Below, piece after piece: positions 36,098 through 44,856 of a stretch of DNA of 64,000 nucleotides; within the stretch, counting starts at the first letter, position 1, and the number at the start of each line of letters is the position of its first letter. Position numbers and translations under genes: made by a program. Source of the DNA: Pseudomonas frederiksbergensis (GTDB lineage: Bacteria; Pseudomonadota; Gammaproteobacteria; Pseudomonadales; Pseudomonadaceae); assembly GCF_003732665.1 (NCBI RefSeq), contig NZ_MOBP01000006.1, forward strand, positions 496,001 to 560,000, read 5' to 3'. Under the pieces are notes generated by a model that was not told the DNA's origin, did no database searches, and was given only the letters and a program-made list of their open reading frames with translations.

Positions 36098-37593
36098 TGG
36101 CGATCGGATTCAGCAACATCCCCGCGGACATTCGTGTTCCGCTGTTCTACGCCGAGATGGACAATTCGGCGGCCAATAGCGCGTCGTCGGCCATGCGCCG
36201 GTTGATCGTCGCTCAAGTCAACGACAACATCGCCCCGGCCGACGTCGGCAAACTGGTGCTGGTGTCCAGCGTTGCACTGGCCAAAAGCATTGGCGGCCAA
36301 GGTTCGATGCTGGCCTCGATGTATGAAGCCTGGCGCAAGACCGACCCGATCGGCGAGATCTGGTGCCTGCCGCTGCACAACACCACCGGCAGCATCGCCA
36401 AAGGTGTGGTGACCCTGACGGGCGCAGCGACCCAGAGCGGCGTGCTCAACCTGTACGTAGGTGGCGTTCGCGTTCAAGCGGCCATCGTCAGCGGTTTCAC
36501 GGCGGCCCAAGCGGCCAGCGCATTGGCGCTGAAAATCAACGCCTCTGCCGACCTGCCGGTGTCCGCTGTTGCGGCCGACGGCATCGTGACCCTGAGCGCC
36601 AAATGGACCGGCGACAGCGGCAACGACATCAGCCTGCAGTTCAATCGCCTGGGCAAGAGCAACGGCGAAGAAACCCCGGCTGGCCTGACCTCTGCTGTTA
36701 CCGCCATGACCGGCGGCGTCGGTGTACCGGATCAAGTCGCTGCCGTCGCGGCGCTGGGCGATGAGCCGTTCGAGTTCATCTGCATGCCGTTCTCGGACCT
36801 GAGCACCCTCAACACCTGGCAAGCCGTCATGGATGACAGCACCGGTCGCTGGTCCTGGGCCAAGCAATTGTTCGGTCACGTCTACAGTGCCAAGCGCGGC
36901 ACCATCGGCACCTTGGTCGCTGCGGGCCAGGCGCGCAACGATCAGCACATGACCATCCAGGCCCTGGAGCCGGGCGTGCCACAGCCGTTCTGGGTCCAGG
37001 CCGCTGCATTGGCCGCACGCACCTCGGTGTTCATCTCCGCCGACGCCAGCCGTCCGACCCAAAGCGGCAGCCTGCCAGGTCTCGATCCGGCACCGGCCAG
37101 CGAGCGCTTCACCCTGACCGAGCGTCAGTCGCTGCTCAACTACGGCATCGCCACCGCGTACTACGAAGGCGGTTACGTGCGCATCCAGCGCTCGATCACC
37201 ACCTACCAGAAGAACGCGTACGGCCAGGCTGACAACTCCTACCTGGACAGCGAAACCATGCACCAGTCGGCGTTCATCGTGCGCCGTCTGCAAAGCGTGA
37301 TCACCAGCAAATACGGGCGCCACAAACTGGCCTCCGACGGCACCCGTTTCGGCGCCGGCCAGCCAATCGTCACCCCGAGCACCATTCGCGGTGAGCTCAT
37401 TGCGCAGTACGCCAAGCTCGAACTGGAAGGCCACGTGGAAAACGCCGAGCTGTTTGCCGAGCACCTGATTGTCGAGCGCGACGTGCAGGACCCGAGCCGG
37501 GTCAACGTGCTGTTCCCGCCGGATTACATCAATGGCCTGCGGGTGTTCGCACTGCTCAACCAATTCCGCCTGCAGTACGACGACGCGGCTTGA
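36097..37593 (+). CDS. Contractile tail sheath, Mu gpL-like (tailocin 2)
   Basis: A 498-residue sheath subunit of the Mu gpL family, MAIGFSNIPADIRVPLFYAEMD at the start, and C-terminal ITTYQKNAYGQADNSYLD, GRHKLASDGTRFGAGQPI and VNVLFPPDYINGLRVFALL. It is unrelated in sequence to the tailocin 1 sheath, so the two particles are built from separate parts. The ATG at 36097 sits on the previous stop. Confidence 0.93.
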   Translation: MAIGFSNIPADIRVPLFYAEMDNSAANSASSAMRRLIVAQVNDNIAPADVGKLVLVSSVALAKSIGGQGSMLASMYEAWRKTDPIGEIWCLPLHNTTGSIAKGVVTLTGAATQSGVLNLYVGGVRVQAAIVSGFTAAQAASALALKINASADLPVSAVAADGIVTLSAKWTGDSGNDISLQFNRLGKSNGEETPAGLTSAVTAMTGGVGVPDQVAAVAALGDEPFEFICMPFSDLSTLNTWQAVMDDSTGRWSWAKQLFGHVYSAKRGTIGTLVAAGQARNDQHMTIQALEPGVPQPFWVQAAALAARTSVFISADASRPTQSGSLPGLDPAPASERFTLTERQSLLNYGIATAYYEGGYVRIQRSITTYQKNAYGQADNSYLDSETMHQSAFIVRRLQSVITSKYGRHKLASDGTRFGAGQPIVTPSTIRGELIAQYAKLELEGHVENAELFAEHLIVERDVQDPSRVNVLFPPDYINGLRVFALLNQFRLQYDDAA

Positions 37594-37618
37594 TCGCTGC
37601 GTTTGATTGCGTGATTTC

Positions 37619-37645
37619 AGCCCACCTCGCGTGGGCTTTTTATTT
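37619..37645 (+). terminator. Terminator between sheath and tube genes (tailocin 2)
   Basis: AGCCCAC-CTCGC-GTGGGCT stem with TTTTTATTT, 26 bases after the sheath stop and 16 before the tube ATG. It would reduce downstream transcription unless read through. Confidence 0.85.
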
Positions 37646-37660
37646 GAAGGGAGAAACACC

Positions 37661-38008
37661 ATGGGTCAACTGATTGCGGGCACCTGCTACGTCAAAGTGG
37701 ACGGCGCTCAACTGACCATCAATGGCGGCTGCGAAGCACCACTGATGTCCACCAAACGTGAAACCGTCGTGCCGGGTTTCTACAAGGAAACCGACGTCGC
37801 GCCCTCGTTCAAAGTGACGGCGCTGCACACCCCGGACTTCCCGCTCAAGCAGTTGGTGGCGGGCGTGGACATGACCGTCACTTGCGAATTCAGCAACGGC
37901 AAAGTCTACGTACTGGCCGGCGCCTACCTGGTCGATGAGCCTGCATCCAAGGGCGATGACGCCTCGATCTCGCTGGTCTTCAACGGCGTGAAAGGGACCT
38001 GGCAATGA
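37661..38008 (+). CDS. Tail tube, Mu gpM-like (tailocin 2)
   Basis: A 115-residue tube protein: MGQLIAGTCYVKVDGAQLTI, CEAPLMSTKRETVVPGFYKE, and CEFSNGKVYVLAGAYLVDE. Family length is about 115-120. AAGGGAG precedes the ATG at 37661. It overlaps the next gene by 4 bases. Confidence 0.92.
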   Translation: MGQLIAGTCYVKVDGAQLTINGGCEAPLMSTKRETVVPGFYKETDVAPSFKVTALHTPDFPLKQLVAGVDMTVTCEFSNGKVYVLAGAYLVDEPASKGDDASISLVFNGVKGTWQ

Positions 38009-38301
38009 GCGGCGCCGTGAAGCTTCAAGTTGCGATCGAAGCCCACGGCGAGCCCCTGACCGAACTCAACCTGCGCCGTCCGACGGTGCAGGAAGTGCGG
38101 GCGATCAAGGCGCTGCCGTACAAGATCGACAAGAGCGAAGAAGTCAGCCTGGACATGGACGTCGCGGCCAAATACATCGCGGTCTGCGCCGGCATTCCAC
38201 CGTCGTCGGTCAACCAGTTGGACCTGGCTGACCTCAACGCGCTGAGCTGGGCCGTCGCGAGTTTTTTCATGAGTGCGGCGTCGGAGCCATCACCGACCTG
38301 A
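38005..38301 (+). CDS. Tail assembly chaperone, Mu gp41-like (tailocin 2)
   Basis: A 98-residue protein with the gp41 pattern GEPLTELNLRRPTVQEVRAIKALP and MDVAAKYIAVCAGIPPSSVNQLDLADLN (core AAKYIAVCAGIP). It overlaps the tube gene by 4 bases. Near its 3' end the heptamer T TTT TTC allows a -1 shift into an open frame that runs to the tape measure, as in Mu gp41-gp42. Confidence 0.87.
   Translation: MSGAVKLQVAIEAHGEPLTELNLRRPTVQEVRAIKALPYKIDKSEEVSLDMDVAAKYIAVCAGIPPSSVNQLDLADLNALSWAVASFFMSAASEPSPT
38262..38268 (+). promoter_or_regulatory. Programmed -1 frameshift slippery site TTTTTTC
   Basis: Zero-frame codons AGT-TTT-TTC give the slippery heptamer T TTT TTC. After a -1 shift the frame stays open to TGA at 38430-38432. 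The zero frame stops at 38299-38301. Confidence 0.85.
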
Positions 38302-38432
38302 TCGCAGTCGCCTATGACCTGGCCTGGTTCTGGAAGGTTGACCCCGAACAGATGATGGCCAGGCCACTGGATGTGCTCCGCGAATCCCTGGAGCACGCGC
38401 AACGGATCAATGCGATGCAGCAGGTGCAGTGA
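38265..38432 (+). CDS. Frameshift extension of the gp41-like chaperone (tailocin 2)
   Basis: About 55 residues in the -1 frame: CGVGAITDLIAVAYDLAWFW, then a helical tail ending RINAMQQVQ. It is the typical extension that recruits the tape measure. No independent start is seen. Its stop TGA shares a base with the tape-measure ATG at 38432. Confidence 0.8.
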   Translation, partial: FHECGVGAITDLIAVAYDLAWFWKVDPEQMMARPLDVLRESLEHAQRINAMQQVQ

Positions 38433-40237
38433 TGGCAGACACAGAAACGGTAAAAAAATCGGTGCTGTTAACCGGCATTGATGAACTTTCACCCAAGCTC
38501 AACGCCCTGGTTGCCAGGGTCGACAGCTTTAAAAACAACCTTGAAAAGGCCGGCCTCGGCAAACTGGATATCAGCGGCTTGTTCAAGGGCGGTAGCGTGA
38601 TCACGCCGTTCGTGGACGGGATCAAGGCGTCCGATGCGTTCAAGGGAAAATTGGTCGAGGTCGGTGAAGCGACCAAGGCTGTGGACCTGCCGGGCGCACC
38701 CGAAAGTGCCGCGCAAAGCATGAATATTTTCAGCGCATCGATGGCCAAGGTCTCGACCTCCATTGACGCCGCGCTGGCACCGGCGGTCGCGACCCTGGTG
38801 GTCGGTCTTGAGCCCTTGTTGACCGGGATCGGTAGTTTGCTCAACGACAATCCGAAACTGGTCGAAAGCCTGGCGATTGGCGCGATGGCGTTCTCGGCCA
38901 TGCAAACCGCCGTGACCGGTGCGACCCAGGTGTTTGACTTGATGAACGCGGTGGTCAAGACCAATCCAATCATGCTGATTGCCATGGGCGTCGCGCTGGC
39001 GGCCGGTTTGATCATTGCCAACTGGACGCCGATTTCAGCGTTCTTCACCGGCCTTTGGGACGGCGTAAAAAACGTCGCCACGCAGGCCGTGGCGGTGTTG
39101 AGCACGGTGTTCAGCTGGACGCCGCTGGGCATGGTGATCGCCAATTGGGCGCCAATTACCGGGTTCTTTTCCGGGATCTGGGACGGCATCAAAGCCGTCA
39201 CCTCAACGCTGGTGGGCTACCTGGAAACGGCTTTTTCCTGGACGCCGCTGGGGATGATCATCGACAACTGGGCCGGGTTGACCGGTCTGTTCTCGGCGAT
39301 CTGGGAATTGCTCAAGGCCCTGACGGTGCCGGTGATCGATTTCCTCAAGGGCCTGTTCGACTGGACGCCGCTGGGCATGATCATCAACAACTGGGGAGGC
39401 ATTACCGGCTTCTTCAGTTCGATCTGGACGGCCCTGCAACCGGCGGCCCAGGCGATCAAGGATTTCTTCGGCACGCTGTTCGACTATTCGCCGCTGGGGA
39501 TGATCGTCAACAACTGGGGTGCCATCAGCGCGTTCTTTGATCCGCTGTGGGCCGCGCTGCAAGCCTCGGCGCAAGTAGTGAAGGATTTCTTCACCAGTGT
39601 GTTCGAGTGGTCGCCGATGGCGCAGATTGCGGCCAACTGGCAACCGATCAGCGAGGTGTTTTCGGCGTTGTGGGGCGTGGTGCAAGCATTGGCCGCGCCG
39701 GCGCTGGAGTTCCTGCACGGGATGTTCGAATGGTCGCCGCTGGGGCAAATCATCAAGAACTGGGAACCGATCACCGAGTGGTTCAGCGGTCTGTGGAAAA
39801 AGCTCCAGGAGGTCATCGCACCGATCAGGGAGTTGTTCGACGGCGGCTTCGCGGGGGTGATCGCCAAAGTCACCGGCAAGGTTGAAGGTTTGGCCGAGGC
39901 CCAGAAGCAAACCAATGCCGAAGGCAAGGGTGAACTGGCGCCGGCGTTTTTTGGCGCCGGCACCGAGCCGGCGTCGACGACAGAACTGGCCCCCGGAAAT
40001 CTGGCGCAAAAACCGTCGATGCTGACGGGCTCGCTGACACAAAACTCCAGTGCGCTGATCCAGCAAACCGCCGCCAACAACCGCACGCAACTCGAAGGCG
40101 GCCTGACCGTGCGCTTCGAAAACGCGCCGGCCGGCCTGCGCACCGATCAGCCGCAAACCAATCAACCGGCGCTGGCGCTCAATTCGCGCATCGGCTACCG
40201 CTCACTTTCCCTGGGAGGCTCCAATGAGCTGGCGTGA
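38432..40237 (+). CDS. Tape measure protein with 41-residue repeats (tailocin 2)
   Basis: A 601-residue protein. Residues 1-185 are helical with a hydrophobic stretch (PIMLIAMGVALAAGLII). From about 190 to 470 there are six or seven tandem copies of a 41-residue unit built on F-x-W-T/S-P-L-G-M-I-I-x-N-W-x-x-I-T-x-F-F-x-x-I/L-W. The C-terminal 120 residues are polar and low in structure. Tape measures set tail length by their helical length, so copy number of the unit could matter. The ATG at 38432 is coupled to the frameshift stop. Confidence 0.85.
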   Translation: MADTETVKKSVLLTGIDELSPKLNALVARVDSFKNNLEKAGLGKLDISGLFKGGSVITPFVDGIKASDAFKGKLVEVGEATKAVDLPGAPESAAQSMNIFSASMAKVSTSIDAALAPAVATLVVGLEPLLTGIGSLLNDNPKLVESLAIGAMAFSAMQTAVTGATQVFDLMNAVVKTNPIMLIAMGVALAAGLIIANWTPISAFFTGLWDGVKNVATQAVAVLSTVFSWTPLGMVIANWAPITGFFSGIWDGIKAVTSTLVGYLETAFSWTPLGMIIDNWAGLTGLFSAIWELLKALTVPVIDFLKGLFDWTPLGMIINNWGGITGFFSSIWTALQPAAQAIKDFFGTLFDYSPLGMIVNNWGAISAFFDPLWAALQASAQVVKDFFTSVFEWSPMAQIAANWQPISEVFSALWGVVQALAAPALEFLHGMFEWSPLGQIIKNWEPITEWFSGLWKKLQEVIAPIRELFDGGFAGVIAKVTGKVEGLAEAQKQTNAEGKGELAPAFFGAGTEPASTTELAPGNLAQKPSMLTGSLTQNSSALIQQTAANNRTQLEGGLTVRFENAPAGLRTDQPQTNQPALALNSRIGYRSLSLGGSNELA

Positions 40238-41462
40238 CCGTTTATTGCCGGCGTCCTTTCGAGGTGTCGGTTTCTGGGTCGATCAGGCGAAAACCCCGGT
40301 CGGCAAAAAAGGCCAGTTGCACGAGTACCCGCAGCGGGACTTGCCGTTTTTCGAGAACCTTGGCCAGCAGGCAAAGATCCACGACCTGACGGCCTTCATC
40401 GTCGGTCCCGATTGCCTGGAGCAGCGCGACAAACTGCTAAAGGCCCTGGAGCAGGGCAGCGGTGAACTAGTCCATCCGTGGCTGGGACGCTTGCAGGTCA
40501 AGGTCGGCGAATGCGACATGACCCACACCCTCCAGGACGGCGGGCTGGTGACCTTTGCCCTGAAGTTTTACCCGGATGAACCGCTGCCGTTTCCGACGGC
40601 GACGGTCAGTACCCAGCAAGTATTGTTGGCCTCGGCGGACAGTTTTTTAGGTTCGGCGGTGGCGCGTTTCGAAGACGCGATGACCGTGATCAAGGCTGCG
40701 CGGATTGGCATTGCCGACCTGCGCAACAGCATCAAGGACATCTACGCCGTGGTTCAGCAACAACTGCAACCGCTGATCGACCAATACAAGCAGATCAGCG
40801 ATTTGGTGAAAGCAGTCAAGGAATTGCCCAAGGAAGTGGCGGCTGAATTCAAGGGATTGGTCGGCGACATCAAGGAGCTGAAAGACTTCGCCCGTGACGG
40901 TTATCGTGGCGTGATTGCCAACGTCTCCCAACAGGTCGAAGCCATCCGCAAGGCCGATGCGCCGAAGATCACCACCGGCAAGGACACCACCGCCGCAGCC
41001 CAGGCTTTGGCCAATCTGGTGCAGGACACCTTGCTGGTGCAGGCTGCCCAATGGGTCGCCGCGATGCCGGTGGCTTCGAAGGTGGTCAAGCTCGGTTCCA
41101 CGCCGTCCCTGGAGCAACAAGCCGCACAACCGGTGCAGCGCCAGGCCGTGCCCGTGGCCGACGATGTGCTGGCCTTGCGCAAAGCCCTGGATGAGGCGAT
41201 CCAGCAAGCGTCGAACAAGGCGGATCCGGCGCACTATCAGGCCATGACTGATCTGCGGCACAAGCTCAATGCGCATCTGACGGCGGTTGCGTCGTCGGGT
41301 GTCCGGCTGGTCAGCAAGTCGTTCCAGGAGAGTTTTCCGGCCTTGGTCATCGCCTATAAGCAACTGGGCGACGCCACGCGGGTCGAGGAAGTGATCCAGC
41401 GCAACGGCATTGTTCATCCGGTGTTCTCTCCGCCGAATGACCTGAAACTCTCGGGGGAGTAA
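40224..41462 (+). CDS. DNA circularisation/tail protein, Mu gpN-like (tailocin 2)
   Basis: A 412-residue protein with the N-terminal DNA_circ_N domain (WRDRLLPASFRGVGFWVDQA, HEYPQRDLPFFENLG) of Mu gpN (gp43). Despite its historical name it is a tail tip/baseplate component. A long helical middle follows (about 150-260). It overlaps the tape measure by 14 bases, with its Shine-Dalgarno inside that gene. Confidence 0.88.
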   Translation: MSWRDRLLPASFRGVGFWVDQAKTPVGKKGQLHEYPQRDLPFFENLGQQAKIHDLTAFIVGPDCLEQRDKLLKALEQGSGELVHPWLGRLQVKVGECDMTHTLQDGGLVTFALKFYPDEPLPFPTATVSTQQVLLASADSFLGSAVARFEDAMTVIKAARIGIADLRNSIKDIYAVVQQQLQPLIDQYKQISDLVKAVKELPKEVAAEFKGLVGDIKELKDFARDGYRGVIANVSQQVEAIRKADAPKITTGKDTTAAAQALANLVQDTLLVQAAQWVAAMPVASKVVKLGSTPSLEQQAAQPVQRQAVPVADDVLALRKALDEAIQQASNKADPAHYQAMTDLRHKLNAHLTAVASSGVRLVSKSFQESFPALVIAYKQLGDATRVEEVIQRNGIVHPVFSPPNDLKLSGE

Positions 41463-41465
41463 GCC

Positions 41466-42509
41466 ATGAGTGAAGTGGACAACAAAGTCACCCTGACCGT
41501 TGACGGGCTGGAATATGGCGGCTGGAAAAGCGTGCAGATCACGGCGGATCTGGAGCGTCAGTTCCGCACCTTCAAACTCGACATCACGTGGCAATGGCCG
41601 GGGCAGACCCTGGTGCGACGGATTCAACCCGGCGCGCCGTGCGAGGTGCGCATTGGCAACGATCTGGTGCTCACCGGCTATGTGTTCAAGGCGCCGATCA
41701 GCTATGACGGGCGGCACATCAGCCTGAGCATCGAGGGCAGTTCGAAAACCCAGGACCTGGTGGATTGCGCCGCGACCAACCGCCCCAACCAATGGCACCA
41801 GCAATCGTTGCTGAGCATCGTCGAGGCGCTGGCGTCGTCCTATTCGATCTACGTGGCCAGTGAAATTGCGGAAACCGCCCGGCTCGGCAGTCACACCATC
41901 GTGCCGGGGGAAACGGTGTTCCAGTCCATCGACCGCTTGCTCACGTTGTTCCGGGTGTTCTCCACCGACGATGCCCAGGGCCGGGTGGTCCTGGCCCGGC
42001 CGGGCAGCGGTGGGCGCGCCAGCGATGTGCTGGAACTGGGCAAGAACATTCTCTCGGCCAACGCGCCGATGGATTACAGCCAGGTGTTCTCCGAATACCG
42101 GGTGATCGGCCAGCAGAAGGGTAATGACCAGAAGAGCGGGGCGGCGGTCAGCGAGGTCGAGGCGGTGTCCGCCGACCTGGGCTTCAAGCGCAAGCGGGTC
42201 ACGGTGATCAATGAAGGCGCGCAGATTACCTCCGAGCTGGCGCTGCAAAGGGCCAACTGGGAAGCCGCGACCCGCGTCGGCAAGGCCTTGACCACCACCT
42301 ACCAAGTGCAAGGCTGGCGACAGTCCAATGGCGATTTGTGGCGCCATAACACGCTGGTCAAGGTCAAGGACCCGGTGCTGGAAGTGGATGGCGACATGCT
42401 GATTTCCAAAGTCACCTATTCGCTGTCGGAACAAGGCTCGATCACCACATTGCAAGTGGCACCGCCGCATACCTTCGACGCCAACCCAACACAGCCCAAG
42501 AAAACCTGA
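41466..42509 (+). CDS. Baseplate hub, Mu gpP-like (tailocin 2)
   Basis: A 347-residue Mu gp44 (gpP) homologue: VTLTVDGLEYGGWKSVQI at the start, IQPGAPCEVRIGNDLVLTGYV, RPNQWHQQSLLSIVEALASSY-type segment (core NQWHQQSLLSIVEAL), and C-terminal LVKVKDPVLEVDGDMLISKV. It forms the T4 gp27-like hub. A REPIN array follows before the spike gene. Confidence 0.9.
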   Translation: MSEVDNKVTLTVDGLEYGGWKSVQITADLERQFRTFKLDITWQWPGQTLVRRIQPGAPCEVRIGNDLVLTGYVFKAPISYDGRHISLSIEGSSKTQDLVDCAATNRPNQWHQQSLLSIVEALASSYSIYVASEIAETARLGSHTIVPGETVFQSIDRLLTLFRVFSTDDAQGRVVLARPGSGGRASDVLELGKNILSANAPMDYSQVFSEYRVIGQQKGNDQKSGAAVSEVEAVSADLGFKRKRVTVINEGAQITSELALQRANWEAATRVGKALTTTYQVQGWRQSNGDLWRHNTLVKVKDPVLEVDGDMLISKVTYSLSEQGSITTLQVAPPHTFDANPTQPKKT

Positions 42510-42519
42510 ACCCAAAACC

Positions 42520-42879
42520 TGTGGGAGCGGGCTTGCTCGCGAATGCGGTTGAGCATTCAACACTGACGTCGCCAGATCCACCGCCTTCGCGAGCAAGCCC
42601 GCTCCCACAGGGGATCTCCTGCGCACGCAAGTAACGTGAACGACGCCGTCCAAATGTGGGAGCGAGCCTGCTCGCGAATGCGGACTGACATTCAACATCG
42701 AAGTCGACTGACCCACCGCTTTCGCGAGCAGGCTCGCTCCCACAGGGAATCTCCTGTGTACACAAGTACCGTGAACGACGCTGATCAATTGTGGGAGCGG
42801 GCTCGCTCGCGAAGACGGCCTCACATTCACCAACGATGTCGACTGATCCACCGCTTTCGCGAGCAAGCCCGCTCCCACA
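42520..42879. repeat. Three tandem REPINs, 135-bp period, inside tailocin 2
   Basis: Copies start at 42520, 42655 and 42790. Each is a 90-base REPIN with a 45-base spacer, the same geometry as the large array, but the spacer sequence is different (GGATCTCCTG.., GTGAACGACG). One copy has the compensated variant GAGCCTGCTCGCGA with a matching right arm. The array separates gpP from gp45 and fills nearly all of this 406-base gap. Confidence 0.93.
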
Positions 42880-42915
42880 GTGAACCGCATTCAGCCTGAT
42901 CTTGAAGGAACTCCA

Positions 42916-43425
42916 ATGAGCCTACTGACACGCCTCCTGGCGCGCGGCACTGTCGTGCTCGCCAACTCGGCTACCAAGCTGCAATCGCTGCAAATGCGCC
43001 TCACCGCCGGTGAAGTCAACGACGACATGGAACACTTCGAACCCTACGGCTTCACCAGCAATCCGCTGGCCGGCGCCGAGGGGATCGCCACGTTCCTGGG
43101 CGGTGACCGCTCCCACGCCATCGTCCTGGTGGTCGCTGACCGCCGCTATCGTCTCAAGGCCCTGGCCCAGGGCGAAGTGGCGATCTACACCGACGAAGGC
43201 GACAAGATTCACTTCAAGCGCGGACGGATCATCGACATCCAGACCGCGACCCTGAACATCCGCGCCAGCACCGCCGTGAACATCGACACACCGACCCTGA
43301 CCCAGACCGGCAAGATCGTCTCCCAGGGCGACCAGGTCGCGGGCGGCATCAGCCAGATCAAGCACGTGCACGTCGGCGTGCAGGCGGGCAGCGGCCAGAC
43401 CGGCGTGCCGGCGGGAGGTCAGTGA
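42916..43425 (+). CDS. Baseplate spike, Mu gp45-like (tailocin 2)
   Basis: A 169-residue Mu gp45 homologue: LLTRLLARGTVVLANSATKL, EHFEPYGFTSNPLAGAEG, and GDKIHFKRGRIIDIQTATLN followed by short strand repeats of the beta-helical spike. The ATG at 42916 has AAGGAA upstream. It punctures the outer membrane of the target. It overlaps gp46 by one base. Confidence 0.9.
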   Translation: MSLLTRLLARGTVVLANSATKLQSLQMRLTAGEVNDDMEHFEPYGFTSNPLAGAEGIATFLGGDRSHAIVLVVADRRYRLKALAQGEVAIYTDEGDKIHFKRGRIIDIQTATLNIRASTAVNIDTPTLTQTGKIVSQGDQVAGGISQIKHVHVGVQAGSGQTGVPAGGQ

Positions 43426-43823
43426 TGTTCATCAGCCAGAACCTCCACGCCGCACTGACCCGTTCGGTGCTGATCAGTCTGTTCACCTGGCGCCGCGCCG
43501 CCGATGACGATGCCCTCGATGATGAGGAACGCTTCGGCTGGTGGGGCGACACTTTCCCGACCGTCGCTGACGACCGCATCGGCTCGCGGCTGTGGCTGCT
43601 GCGTCGGGTCAAGTTGACCCGGCAAACCCAGATGGACGCCGAATTCTATGCCCGCGAAGCCCTGCAATGGCTGATCGACGACGGCCATTGCAGCGCCATC
43701 GACATCATCAGCGAACGCCTCGACGCCCAGCGCCTGAACCTGCGCACGGTCCTGACCCTGGCCGACGGCGAGCGCCTGGACATCAACCCTGATAACAGTT
43801 GGCAGGTGATCTATGCCGTTTGA
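43425..43823 (+). CDS. Baseplate protein, Mu gp46-like (tailocin 2)
   Basis: A 132-residue gp46 (GP46 family, gp25-like wedge) protein: RFGWWGDTFPTVADDRIGSRLWLLRR (core GWWGDTFP and GSRLWLLRR) and EALQWLIDDG are diagnostic. It overlaps both neighbours (1 and 11 bases). Confidence 0.9.
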   Translation: MFISQNLHAALTRSVLISLFTWRRAADDDALDDEERFGWWGDTFPTVADDRIGSRLWLLRRVKLTRQTQMDAEFYAREALQWLIDDGHCSAIDIISERLDAQRLNLRTVLTLADGERLDINPDNSWQVIYAV

Positions 43824-44856
43824 AACCCCTTCGCTGCCGGTGCTGATCAAGCGCACCCAAAGCGACCTGGCCAGCGATTCGCTGCGCCAGTCCGATGCGC
43901 AAGTGCTGGCCCGCACCCTCGGTGGCGCCGCCTATGGTCTGTATGGCTACCTCGACTGGATCGCCGAGCAGATCCTCCCGGACAAGGCCGACGAATCGAC
44001 CCTGGAACGCATCGCCGCCCTGCGCCTGAACCAGCCGCGCAAAGCCGCGCAAGCCGCCAGCGGCAGCGTCAGCTTTACCGCCAGCGCCGGTGCCGTGCTG
44101 GATGTCGATACGCTGCTGCAATCGAGCGACGGTCGCACCTACAAAGTGACCGCGTCGCGCACCACCAGCAACGGCCTCAACAGCACCACCATCGCCGCGC
44201 TCGACGCCGGCAGCCTGGGCAATGCGGATGCCGGCATGACGCTGATCCCGGTGCAGCCGATCCTGGGCATTGTCGGCAACAGCTTCACGGTGCTGGCCCC
44301 GGGGCTGATCGGTGGGGTTGCCCGGGAAAGCCTGGAATCCCTGCGCTCCCGGGTGATCAGTTCCTACCGCATCATCCCCCACGGCGGCTCGGCGCAAGAC
44401 TACGAAACCTGGGCGCTCGAATGCCCCGGCGTGACCCGCGCCTGGTGTCGCGGCGGCCTCCTGGGGCCGGGCACCGTCAGCCTGTACATCATGCGCGATG
44501 ACGATCCGCAACCGGTGCCGAATGCCGCGCAATTGGCGCAGGTACAGGCTTACATCGAGCCGCTGCGACCGGTCACGGCTGAGCTGCATGTGCTGCCACC
44601 CATGCAAGTGCCGGTCACTTACACCTTGAGTCTGACCCCCGATACCAGCGCCGTGCGTGCCGCTGTCGAAGCGCAACTGCGTGACTTGCATAACCGCGAA
44701 TCCGGCTTGGGCGACACCTTGTTGCTGAGCCACATTCGCGAAGCCATCAGCAGTGCAACCGGCGAAAACGACCACAAGCTGAAGGCGCCGACAGCCAATG
44801 TGACTGCCGAAAAATATCAGCTGCTGGCCTTTGGAGGCTGCGTATGGGAGGCATAA
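43813..44856 (+). CDS. Baseplate J-like protein, Mu gp47 (tailocin 2)
   Basis: A 347-residue baseplate_J family protein: PSLPVLIKRTQSDLASDS, GYLDWIAEQILPDKADE, RLNQPRKAAQAASGSV, SYRIIPHGGSAQDYETWALECPG-type block (core PHGGSAQDYETWAL). It overlaps gp46 by 11 and gp48 by 13 bases. It builds the outer wedge ring. Confidence 0.92.
   Translation: MPFETPSLPVLIKRTQSDLASDSLRQSDAQVLARTLGGAAYGLYGYLDWIAEQILPDKADESTLERIAALRLNQPRKAAQAASGSVSFTASAGAVLDVDTLLQSSDGRTYKVTASRTTSNGLNSTTIAALDAGSLGNADAGMTLIPVQPILGIVGNSFTVLAPGLIGGVARESLESLRSRVISSYRIIPHGGSAQDYETWALECPGVTRAWCRGGLLGPGTVSLYIMRDDDPQPVPNAAQLAQVQAYIEPLRPVTAELHVLPPMQVPVTYTLSLTPDTSAVRAAVEAQLRDLHNRESGLGDTLLLSHIREAISSATGENDHKLKAPTANVTAEKYQLLAFGGCVWEA

Noticed and set aside
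40647..42890. 747-codon antisense open frame through gpN/gpP and the second REPIN array
   Set aside because: It is a shadow of the tail genes joined to REPIN translation; no domain is seen.
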